Assembly (NCBI GenBank): GCA_025350175.1
Contig: JANXYF010000071.1
Span: 1 to 23,151, forward strand
Reading direction: 5' to 3'
Source: Nitrosopumilales archaeon
Lineage (GTDB): Archaea > Thermoproteota > Nitrososphaeria > Nitrososphaerales > Nitrosopumilaceae
DNA: 23,151 bases
Under the pieces are notes generated by a model. The model saw only the letters and a list, made by a program, of their open reading frames with translations, had not been told where the DNA came from and made no database searches. Each line of letters opens with the position of its first letter. Within the stretch, counting starts at the first letter, position 1. The position numbers were made by a program, and so were the translations under genes. This document shows positions 1 through 7,630 of this stretch, piece after piece.

Positions 1-341
1 CAAATCATTCCTCTTTGTACTAGTGGGGCAGATGCTCTACAACCATTATAATAATTTGAACATCCAATGAATCGCTTTTTTGTCTTGCGAGATCTGATTA
101 TGAGGAGTTTTCCTATATGACAATCGGGACATTCCACAAGACCATTAACAGGTGTATTTGTCCCCAAAATGACATATTTTCTCTTCTTCTCTGACCACGA
201 AAGGTATCCATTTTTGTCATAATACTGTCTTACCTCACTTTGGATTTTACCTATCTTTTTCTTTGTAATTTTAACAGAATTTCTTGAATCTAACCGCTTT
301 TTGACTATCATCTGAGTAGTTTGGTCTTTCAATGGTATCAT
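1..341 (-). CDS. C4 zinc-finger protein, topoisomerase-type finger (partial, runs off left edge)
   Basis: The ATG at 341-339 follows an in-frame TAG about 24 bases upstream, and the frame is open to base 1, giving 113 residues of an unfinished protein. The first 45 residues are basic and unassigned. Near residues 70-105 there is a C-P-x-C pair, then a basic stretch with a K-K-R-F-I-G-C-S-N core and a final Cys five residues later. This is the pattern of the C4 zinc finger found at the C-terminus of bacterial and archaeal type IA topoisomerases (zf-C4_Topoisom). There is no topoisomerase catalytic domain before it, so this is a small free-standing or N-terminal finger protein, probably DNA-binding. 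It diverges from the thiolase gene across a 63-base spacer. The function is not known, and the C-terminal part is outside the window. Confidence 0.7.
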   Translation of the reverse strand, partial: MIPLKDQTTQMIVKKRLDSRNSVKITKKKIGKIQSEVRQYYDKNGYLSWSEKKRKYVILGTNTPVNGLVECPDCHIGKLLIIRSRKTKKRFIGCSNYYNGCRASAPLVQRGMI

Positions 342-374
342 ACTGTTTATCGAATTAAAGAAACTACTGAAGAA

Positions 375-385
375 TTTTTATATGG
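375..385 (+). promoter_or_regulatory. TATA-like box for the thiolase gene, possibly shared with the divergent gene
   Basis: TTTTTATATGG is centred 25 bases before the GTG at 405, the spacing of a leaderless archaeal transcript. On the other strand the same bases read CCATATAAAAA and lie 39 bases before the ATG at 341, so one box could serve both directions. No other convincing box was seen in the spacer. Confidence 0.55.
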
Positions 386-404
386 AATCTAGTCAGCGAG
401 ATTT

Positions 405-1551
<1,147 letters not shown>

Positions 1552-1559
<8 letters not shown>

Positions 1560-1926
1560 ATTGCTCACAAAAGAAGAATTCGCCAACAATGCTAAACTGG
1601 GAAAGGTTCTCACTAGAAAATGTACTAAATGTGGTCATCTTCATCTAGTTACGACTTATTATTGTCAAAATTGCGGAAACAAAGGATTTGAAAATACCAT
1701 AATTGATGGTAAAGGCTACATTGTTACCTATACAATAATCACTGTGCCGCCAGACGGATACGAAGAATATGTTCCATATGCATGGGTAGTTATGAAATTA
1801 GACGAGTCTGAATTGAGGATCTCAGGTTTTATGGCAGACATAAAGTCTCCAGCAGAACTTCCTCTTGGAACAAAAGCCAAAATAACAGGCTACGATCAAC
1901 GTGGAATCATAATTGAGAAACAGTAA
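1552..1926 (+). CDS. DUF35 Zn-ribbon/OB-fold protein, thiolase partner
   Basis: Small CoA-enzyme accessory protein. An N-terminal rubredoxin-like zinc ribbon holds C24-x2-C27 and C38-x2-C41. An OB-fold follows, with the typical G-x-I-V-T-Y-T strand and a G-x-x-x-x-I-T-G strand near the end. In archaea DUF35 proteins bridge thiolase and HMG-CoA synthase or bind CoA beside a thiolase, so partnership with the preceding gene is expected. The start chosen is GTG 1552, which overlaps the thiolase stop by 8 bases; TTG 1561 (product M-L-T-K-E-E-F) is equally plausible. A longer in-frame opening from 1510 exists but lies inside the thiolase gene and adds residues unlike the family. Co-transcription with the thiolase is near certain from the overlap. 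Confidence 0.85.
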
Positions 1927-1967
1927 ATCAAATTTATTAAACTGATTAAAAAAATTCAAAAAATCTC

Positions 1968-1977
1968 TTTTATAATA
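1968..1977 (+). promoter_or_regulatory. TATA-like box for the 53-residue zinc-ribbon gene
   Basis: TTTATAATAT is centred about 26 bases before the ATG at 1999, in an A/T-rich 72-base spacer after the DUF35 stop. It fits a leaderless transcript. Confidence 0.5.
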
Positions 1978-1998
1978 TTTGAACTGACATAACTTGAA

Positions 1999-2160
1999 AT
2001 GTCTGTAGATGTTGTTTGTGGAAGATGTGGAGCTAAAATTGCAAATATGCGTATGCTAAAATCAATAAAAGATGTAATGCGACCATACAACAGTAAATGT
2101 CCATCATGTGGACAGACTCTATCTCCATCCGAATTTAGTGTGGATGTACAGAAAAACTGA
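1999..2160 (+). CDS. Small zinc-ribbon protein, 53 residues
   Basis: ATG at 1999 opens a 53-residue frame ending in TGA at 2158-2160. It has C7-x2-C10 near the N-terminus and C34-x2-C37 in a C-P-S-C-G-Q knuckle, separated by a basic stretch. This is a complete two-knuckle zinc ribbon with little else. A TATA-like box sits at the leaderless distance. The family could not be named; such mini-ribbons in archaea are often nucleic-acid binding or subunits of larger machines. The next gene, 69 bases on, is the HTH/ATP-cone/NrdD-like protein, but no functional tie is shown. A longer minus-strand opening across the same bases has no motif content, while this frame has a correctly spaced ribbon. Confidence 0.72.
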   Translation: MSVDVVCGRCGAKIANMRMLKSIKDVMRPYNSKCPSCGQTLSPSEFSVDVQKN

Positions 2161-2196
2161 TCTAAAAAGCTTCCGTAGAGATCAAATGAGTCAAAA

Positions 2197-2227
2197 ATCT
2201 TAATTACCAATGCCAATTTAGGTAATT
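2197..2227 (+). promoter_or_regulatory. TATA-like box and 7-bp inverted repeat before the HTH/ATP-cone gene
   Basis: ATCTTAATTA (2197-2206) is centred 29 bases before the ATG at 2230. AATTACC (2202-2208) and GGTAATT (2221-2227) form a perfect 7-bp inverted repeat with a 12-base spacer, lying between the box and the start codon where a bound protein would block initiation. This may be an autoregulatory operator; the binding protein is not known. Confidence 0.4.
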
Positions 2228-2229
2228 CC

Positions 2230-4326
2230 ATGGAGCTAAGTGAGGACTTTGGAGATCCAAAGCGTGGCGGAATATTACAATCAGCATCAAAGCGTGTGAG
2301 GATGATCTTCTCTGTTATGGCAAGTCCGAACAGAATTGATATTCTACGTATCTTAAACTCAAAAGGACCTCTTACTTATTCTGAACTAAAATCTCTAGCT
2401 GGCTTTAAATCAAAAAAGGAAAGTGGCAAGTTTGCATATCACTTGAGAAAATTACTAAGACAATCTCTTGTTGCTTTAAACAAGTCTGAAAGAAGATACA
2501 CGATTACTAACTTAGGAAAACTAGTCCTAAGTCTTGCAAGACAGATCGAAGAGCGATCTATCATTGAGAGTGGCAAAATGTATGTCAGAACTTCTCATGA
2601 ATCAATAGAAGAATTTAACTCCCATAAAATTATCCAATCCCTAGTTCGTGAAGGTAGCCTTCCACTTGAGCTTGCTCAAAAGATAACTGAGGAAGTAGAG
2701 AATAGGATATACAAATTCCAGACATCTTATCTTACATCCTCACTCATACGTGAGATGGTCAATTCTGTCCTCTTGGAACAAGGCCACGAAGATTATAGGC
2801 ATAAACTTGCAAGATTTGGATTACCTGGTTATGATATTCATGAGTTGTTAACCAATGTAGATGGTATACACAATGGTGTGGAGGGTCTATTGTTTAAAAC
2901 TGGACAAACAGTATTTGGTGAATATCTTGTCTTAAACACTTTACCTAAGGATGTTGCCGACTCTCATCTCTCAGGAGATCTTCATATTACAAATACTGGA
3001 TTATGGTCACTTCTTCCAGATACTATATTTGTCAACATTAAGGAACTTATCGAAGATGGTGTTGACCTACGAGGAAAATTCTTGGGAGTTACAAGAACAT
3101 CATCACCAAATTCACTAGATGATCTTTTCACATCTCTATCTCTATTGACAAGTCTTCTCATAAAAGAAGCCTCACAAGAAGTAGTAATGGATGGATTAGT
3201 TGCTGTATTACAAAAATATTCCAAGAATTTATCTGAAATTGAAGAAAAACTTGCAAGTTGCTTTGCAAAAATATCTACAGGATTCAAGTATGGAAAGAAC
3301 GGAACACTTACTTCATTTAGAATTTCTATTGGAACAGAACCAAAATTAGTTGGAACTATTCTTCAAGCCTATAAGAAATATGTAAAGTCAACACCGATTC
3401 CTTCAATAGGACTAGTAGTTGATTATGAAAAAGCCAAGATAAGTGACTATTCAGAAATTTTAGCAGATATAATTGCATTAGGAGGACACATTATGTTTGC
3501 TAAAGGCTTGGTATCTAACAAAGGCTTGGCACGATTAGATACAAAGAATGTTGGAACGACCTCTATCAATTTAGAATCTCTCTCAATCAATATGCCAAGA
3601 TTGGCCTTTGAATCTAACAAAGATGAAACCTATTTCAGAGCAAGACTTGCACTGTTGATGAAACCAGCACTTGCAGCCATGTCTTTGAGAAAGAAAGAAA
3701 TATCTGATCTAACAAGACGTGGTCTTAATCCAATCCTTGCAAACAATACTCAGTACATGCAAAAGGGATCAGTAACTCTAGTTGTTAATCTAATAGGACT
3801 CAAAGAGGCAGTTTATGGTATTTTAGGATTCGAAAACAACAAGGCTGGACATGAAATCCTGGCTAAAGTGATAAACACTGCTATGGAAGTAGCCACAAAG
3901 AAAGGAAAGGAAATGGGAGATAATGTTATTGTGACTATGACTGAGAGTGACGCAGCAAGCCGCTTCTCCTCTCTTGATGGTGAAAAATATGGCAAGACAT
4001 CAATTAATCAACATGTCATGGGCGAGTCTTATTCAGAAGGAATTGTCCTTGATGCCTCTGAGATAGCAGAGATGAATCCTAAGAATGAAAAGATCGTAGA
4101 ATCAAACTATTTCTCAAAGATACTTAATGGTGGATTACTAGTTCAATTAAAGATCCCAGACACAATGGATGCTTCGGGAATCAAGAAGGCAATAGAAAAA
4201 GCAGGCGAACTGTTAGGATCTTTTAGACCAATCAGAAAGGTACCTATCTGTAGTAATTGTGGTCTAAAAGAAGAAAAGATCGCCGAAAAATGTTCTGTAT
4301 GTAAGTCACCTTACATACTTGCATAA
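2230..4326 (+). CDS. HTH + ATP-cone + NrdD-like pseudo-reductase, probable nucleotide-sensing regulator
   Basis: A 698-residue protein in four parts. Residues 20-110 form an ArsR-like winged helix (S-P-N-R-I-D-I-L-R, then a Y-H-L-R-K-L-L recognition helix). Residues 115-205 are an ATP-cone (H-K-I-I-Q-S-L-V-R-E-G, S-S-L-I-R-E-M-V, G-L-P-G-Y-D-I). Residues 220-665 read as an anaerobic ribonucleotide reductase (NrdD) barrel: H-L-S-G-D-L-H-I at 246-253, S-I-N-M-P-R-L-A-F-E at 452-461, L-I-G-L-K-E-A-V at 521-528 and T-E-S-D-A-A-S-R-F at 571-579. The end is a C674-x2-C677...C688-x2-C691 ribbon. Where NrdD continues into the glycyl-radical loop this protein stops, four residues after P694, and the segment after S-G-D-L-H-I has no catalytic Cys. 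It is probably not an enzyme. Inferred role: sensing ATP/dATP to control nrdJ, 600 bases downstream. Misnaming as a class III reductase is the likely alternative in databases. Confidence 0.8.
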   Translation: MELSEDFGDPKRGGILQSASKRVRMIFSVMASPNRIDILRILNSKGPLTYSELKSLAGFKSKKESGKFAYHLRKLLRQSLVALNKSERRYTITNLGKLVLSLARQIEERSIIESGKMYVRTSHESIEEFNSHKIIQSLVREGSLPLELAQKITEEVENRIYKFQTSYLTSSLIREMVNSVLLEQGHEDYRHKLARFGLPGYDIHELLTNVDGIHNGVEGLLFKTGQTVFGEYLVLNTLPKDVADSHLSGDLHITNTGLWSLLPDTIFVNIKELIEDGVDLRGKFLGVTRTSSPNSLDDLFTSLSLLTSLLIKEASQEVVMDGLVAVLQKYSKNLSEIEEKLASCFAKISTGFKYGKNGTLTSFRISIGTEPKLVGTILQAYKKYVKSTPIPSIGLVVDYEKAKISDYSEILADIIALGGHIMFAKGLVSNKGLARLDTKNVGTTSINLESLSINMPRLAFESNKDETYFRARLALLMKPALAAMSLRKKEISDLTRRGLNPILANNTQYMQKGSVTLVVNLIGLKEAVYGILGFENNKAGHEILAKVINTAMEVATKKGKEMGDNVIVTMTESDAASRFSSLDGEKYGKTSINQHVMGESYSEGIVLDASEIAEMNPKNEKIVESNYFSKILNGGLLVQLKIPDTMDASGIKKAIEKAGELLGSFRPIRKVPICSNCGLKEEKIAEKCSVCKSPYILA

Positions 4327-4392
4327 CTCTCACCGTAGGAAAGAATGATAATTCAAATAAAATTTTTCAATTAGTTGGATTCTAAACTTGAA

Positions 4393-4413
4393 TTTTTTAT
4401 ACATAATTTTTTT
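4393..4413 (+). terminator. Oligo-T terminator candidate after the NrdD-like gene
   Basis: A run of six T (4393-4398) and a run of seven T (4407-4413) about 70-90 bases after the stop at 4326 fit archaeal U-run termination. No strong hairpin precedes them. Confidence 0.4.
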
Positions 4414-4447
4414 ATCTTGAATAATATCATATCATAAAAATTCTACT

Positions 4448-4526
4448 GGTATCAACAAAATTGATCCAAAGTTTAGCTTTCGAAAATTATTTTTTGTCGT
4501 AGTGTTTATCTAACTCCCATTTGATA
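4448..4526 (+). repeat. 79-base promoter-like direct repeat, copy 1
   Basis: Matches 4828-4906 without gaps at an offset of exactly 380, with six mismatches (4451, 4473, 4481, 4495, 4500, 4510). It contains the interrupted palindrome ATCAA-caaaa-TTGAT (4451-4465) and a TATA-like GTTTATCTAA near 4504-4513. The expected start of transcription, about 25 bases later, falls at 4530-4536, just where the structured RNA candidate begins. Similarity stops at the end of TTGATA, so the conserved unit looks like operator plus core promoter rather than a transcribed sequence. Confidence 0.85.
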
Positions 4527-4533
4527 AAGATAC

Positions 4534-4619
4534 GAAGGATATCCTTCCAGAGGAGTTCCAATTCCATGTTACTCGCAGTGGGCGCGAGAACTGGAAGGCT
4601 CTAGCGGGTCACTCCTCTG
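4534..4619 (+). ncRNA. Structured small RNA candidate upstream of nrdJ
   Basis: This is a locally GC-rich island in A/T-rich non-coding DNA. It opens with the perfect 14-base palindrome GAAGGATATCCTTC (4534-4547). CAGAGGAGT (4548-4556) then pairs with ACTCCTCTG (4611-4619), nine perfect pairs. Inside, TTCCA (4562-4566) pairs with TGGAA (4592-4596), GTT (4568-4570) with AAC (4589-4591), and CTCGC (4572-4576) with GCGAG (4584-4588), giving one long bulged hairpin with a seven-base loop. No open frame of note crosses it. It starts about 8 bases after promoter repeat copy 1. It lacks tRNA features and a recognisable riboswitch core. No known RNA family was recognised; the strand is inferred from the promoter. 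Confidence 0.6.
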
Positions 4620-4827
4620 AAATTATTGATTTATTCTAAATCTATGGACTATAAAAGTTTAAATCGATTTTGGAAGTTTTGATTTAAGATCGATCACAAG
4701 ATAGATAAGAAAATTTCATCTTTTTAAATACACTGATCATTTCTTCATGAAATTTACTCATAAATCTAAAAGAATTTTCTAAGATTTATTTTGGGCTAAA
4801 GCGATCTATTACTATGAAAATTGTAAC
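4620..4827. other. Non-coding spacer between the RNA candidate and promoter repeat copy 2
   Basis: No frame longer than a dozen codons has a credible start here. Visible structure is limited: AAATTTCAT (4711-4719) and ATGAAATTT (4747-4755) form a 9-bp inverted repeat, and GATCGATC (4688-4695) is a small palindrome. With the flanking elements this makes the whole 4327-4923 interval non-coding. Confidence 0.6.
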
Positions 4828-4906
4828 GGTGTCAACAAAATTGATCCAAAGTCTAGCTTTAGAAAATTATTTTTCGTCGCAGTGTTTATTTAACTCCCAT
4901 TTGATA
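4828..4906 (+). repeat. 79-base promoter-like direct repeat, copy 2 (nrdJ promoter)
   Basis: Second copy of the unit at 4448-4526, 73 of 79 bases identical. The palindrome here reads GTCAA-caaaa-TTGAT (4831-4845). The TATA-like GTTTATTTAA (about 4884-4893) predicts transcription from about 4912-4918, giving a leader of only 6-12 bases before the TTG of nrdJ at 4924. A purine-rich GGGGTAAGGGGAG follows the repeat and could act as a weak ribosome binding site if it is transcribed. This copy is therefore the nrdJ promoter and operator. Confidence 0.82.
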
Positions 4907-4923
4907 GGGGTAAGGGGAGTAAG

Positions 4924-7581
4924 TTGACAGATTTTTCACAGATAGAGAATTCGATCCTTCAAGTAAAGAAGCGTGACGGTCGAGTATCAGATTTCCAAAG
5001 AGATAAAATTTCAAGCGCGATATACAAAGCACTCGTAGCTTGCGGAAGATCAGATCATGGATTGGCAGATAAGCTTGCAAATCATGTACTTACAAAACTT
5101 GTTAATCGAGGATTTTCTGGTTCAGAAGCTCCAAGCGTAGAAGATGTTCAAGATATGGTAGAATCTACTCTTATTGAAGAAGGGCTGGGAGAGATAGCAA
5201 AGGCGTACATCCTATACAGACACGAACGAAGAAGAGTTAGAGAAGAAAAAATGAAGGTTCTGGAATCAAAGACTCTTGATAGTGTGGCAAAAAAATTCGA
5301 TCTTAATTGCTTGCGTGTTCTAGCATCTAGATATTTACTGAGAAATAACAAAGGCCAGATAACTGAAAGTCCAGGTGAAATGTTTGAAAGAGTTGCAATT
5401 CTTGTAGGTATTGCTGATATCATAAGAGATCCAGCCGTATTTCAAATTGAAGGTGGTTATACTCATAATGTAGAAGAGGCGGCAAAGTATCTAGAGAAAC
5501 TTGATGACTTTGACTATAAATTCAAAGTAGGAAAATACTATCTAAACAAGTATCACTTTAGATCATTGATAAATCACTATATTGATTTAGAAAAACACGG
5601 ACAGATGAAAATCAGCTTCCGTGAACTATTGACTATGTTGGCTGCAAACAAGTTTGAACAATATACTGAAAGAATCCAGGAATATGTTGATCTAATGAAT
5701 GCTCAGGACTTTCTACCAAATTCACCTACCATGATGAATGCTGGTGCAAGATTAGGACAACTTTCTGCATGCTTTGTACTAGGAATGGAAGATGACATGG
5801 AAAAGATAATGAAATCATCTTCTGATGCTGCATTGATTTTCAAATCAGGTGGAGGAGTTGGTATTAATTATTCAGATTTAAGACAAGAAGGAGATATAGT
5901 GGCATCAACATCTGGAGTAGCTTCAGGTCCTGTCTCCTTTATGAGTATCATTAACACTGTTACTGAAGTAGTAAAACAAGGTGGAAAAAGAAGAGGTGCA
6001 AACATGGGAATCATTGAAGCGTGGCACCCAGATGTTGAGAAATTCATCACCGCAAAAACAAAACCAGGAGTTTTAGAAAACTTTAATGTAAGTGTAGGAA
6101 TTTGGGAAGACTTTTGGGATGCATTAGTTAATTCAGAGGATGGAAAATTTGTTCTTCGAAGTCCAAAAGAGAGAGCTCCTGTAAGAGAAATAAATGCACA
6201 TAATCTGATTGACTTGATTGCACTTTCTGCATGGAAGAGTGGAGAACCAGGATTGATCTTCTTTGATATTATAAACAAATACAATGTATTTGCAAAAGCA
6301 AGAGGCGGACCAATCAGAGCTACAAACCCATGTGGAGAACAAAGTCTCTATCCGTACGAATCATGTAATCTCGGTTCAATCAATTTGTCTAACTATGTCA
6401 AAAGAAAAGCAGACGGTCAATACGAATTTGACTGGCAAAGATATGAAGAGACAATAAGGAAAACAACAAGATTCCTTGATAATATAATTGATGTAAACAC
6501 ATATCCAATTCCAGAAATTGACAAGGCATCTAAAGATTCACGAAGAATCGGACTTGGAGTAATGGGAGTTGCTGATCTCTTATTCAAATTAAGAATTCCA
6601 TATAATTCTCAAGAAGGATATGAATTCCAAGAGAAACTTGCTGAAGCATTAACATATTATTCAATGGAAGAAAGTGTTGCACTTGCAAAGACACGAGGAT
6701 CATTCCCACTATGTTCAAAAACAGAATATCCAGAAGCTAAGATTCCTATTGCTGGATATTATGAGAAACCAAAGAGCACTCGTACTTATGATTGGGATGC
6801 TTTGATTGCCAAGATTCAGAAACATGGTATTAGAAATGTCCTAACAACAACAGTTGCTCCTACTGGTACACTATCAATGATAGCTGATTGCTCAAATGGA
6901 ATGGAACCAATGTTTGCCTTGGTATTTGAAAAGAGAGTAACAGTAGGCAGATTCTTCTATACAAACAAAATATTTGAAGCAACTCTCAAAGAACATGGAC
7001 TATACAGCGACCAAATTCTAGAGAAGATTGCAAATAACTATGGTTCTGTGAAAGGAATAGCCGAGATTCCAGAATGGATGCAGAAGATATTTGTCACAGC
7101 AATGGACATTCACTGGGCAGACCATCTAATGGCTCAGGGAGTATGGCAAAAATGGATAGGTAATGCAATTGCAAAGACAATCAATATGCCAAGTGACGTC
7201 TCATCTGATGACGTAAAAGCTGCATATCTATTAGCACATGATCTTGGTCTCAAAGGAATTACTGTATTTAGAGATGGTTCAAGACATGAGCAAGTATTAC
7301 ACATGACTGGAGACAATGTTAAAAAGAATTTCCTAGTGACTCCAAGTCCATTTGTTACAGATTATATCTCAAAGAATGTCACAAATGCATATCTAAAAGC
7401 TGAGATAGAAAGAGCACTTCAGATAAAAATTCCAGATAATGAAGTATCTGCTCCAACACCAACACTAACACCCGAACAAATGGAAGAGAGACTCTGTCCT
7501 ACATGTAAGAACAACTTGGTATTTGCAGAAGGATGCAGTGTATGCATCGAATGTGGATACAGCGGTTGTACATCTGGCTAG
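4924..7581 (+). CDS. nrdJ: Adenosylcobalamin-dependent (class II) ribonucleoside-diphosphate reductase
   Basis: Reduces ribonucleotides to deoxyribonucleotides for DNA synthesis using a cobalamin-generated thiyl radical, so it works with or without oxygen. It has 885 residues. An ATP-cone lies at about 13-105 (V-K-K-R-D-G-R-V-S-D-F), followed by the reductase barrel. Key residues: Cys283 in S-A-C-F (redox pair), N468-P-C470-G-E472 (radical cysteine with Asn and Glu), Cys481 in C-N-L-G-S (second redox cysteine), and a P-T-G-T-L-S loop. The C-terminus is cysteine-rich (858, 861, 871, 874, 877, 882): a zinc-binding region and a shuttle cysteine pair that regenerates the active site. The TTG start at 4924 begins directly before the ATP-cone and sits just after promoter repeat copy 2. 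All expected catalytic residues are present. The preceding HTH/ATP-cone/NrdD-like protein is the obvious candidate regulator. Confidence 0.95.
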   Translation: MTDFSQIENSILQVKKRDGRVSDFQRDKISSAIYKALVACGRSDHGLADKLANHVLTKLVNRGFSGSEAPSVEDVQDMVESTLIEEGLGEIAKAYILYRHERRRVREEKMKVLESKTLDSVAKKFDLNCLRVLASRYLLRNNKGQITESPGEMFERVAILVGIADIIRDPAVFQIEGGYTHNVEEAAKYLEKLDDFDYKFKVGKYYLNKYHFRSLINHYIDLEKHGQMKISFRELLTMLAANKFEQYTERIQEYVDLMNAQDFLPNSPTMMNAGARLGQLSACFVLGMEDDMEKIMKSSSDAALIFKSGGGVGINYSDLRQEGDIVASTSGVASGPVSFMSIINTVTEVVKQGGKRRGANMGIIEAWHPDVEKFITAKTKPGVLENFNVSVGIWEDFWDALVNSEDGKFVLRSPKERAPVREINAHNLIDLIALSAWKSGEPGLIFFDIINKYNVFAKARGGPIRATNPCGEQSLYPYESCNLGSINLSNYVKRKADGQYEFDWQRYEETIRKTTRFLDNIIDVNTYPIPEIDKASKDSRRIGLGVMGVADLLFKLRIPYNSQEGYEFQEKLAEALTYYSMEESVALAKTRGSFPLCSKTEYPEAKIPIAGYYEKPKSTRTYDWDALIAKIQKHGIRNVLTTTVAPTGTLSMIADCSNGMEPMFALVFEKRVTVGRFFYTNKIFEATLKEHGLYSDQILEKIANNYGSVKGIAEIPEWMQKIFVTAMDIHWADHLMAQGVWQKWIGNAIAKTINMPSDVSSDDVKAAYLLAHDLGLKGITVFRDGSRHEQVLHMTGDNVKKNFLVTPSPFVTDYISKNVTNAYLKAEIERALQIKIPDNEVSAPTPTLTPEQMEERLCPTCKNNLVFAEGCSVCIECGYSGCTSG

Positions 7582-7630
7582 AATATTCTTATTCAAATCA
7601 AAACTCTTTTAGTATCTTCAATTACTCAAA

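Noticed and set aside
1956..2231. 91-residue minus-strand open frame
   Set aside because: It lies antisense to the small zinc-ribbon gene at 1999-2160, which has two correctly spaced Cys pairs and a promoter; the minus frame has no recognisable motif.
2230..4326. Calling this gene a functional anaerobic ribonucleotide reductase
   Set aside because: The C-terminal glycyl-radical loop is absent, the catalytic cysteines are not seen, and an HTH domain is fused in front.
4548..4619. tRNA gene in the structured island
   Set aside because: No T-arm consensus, no 7-bp acceptor with a D-arm, and the pairing is one long hairpin, not a cloverleaf.
4448..4906. CRISPR array
   Set aside because: Only two copies, 380 bases apart, each 79 bases with promoter features; no short regular spacers.
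4448..4923. Cobalamin riboswitch controlling the B12-dependent reductase
   Set aside because: No B12-box-like core was recognised, the structured element is about 300 bases from nrdJ, and a second promoter module separates them.
5868..6284. 138-residue minus-strand open frame inside nrdJ
   Set aside because: It is antisense to the conserved catalytic core of nrdJ, with no start context or motif.
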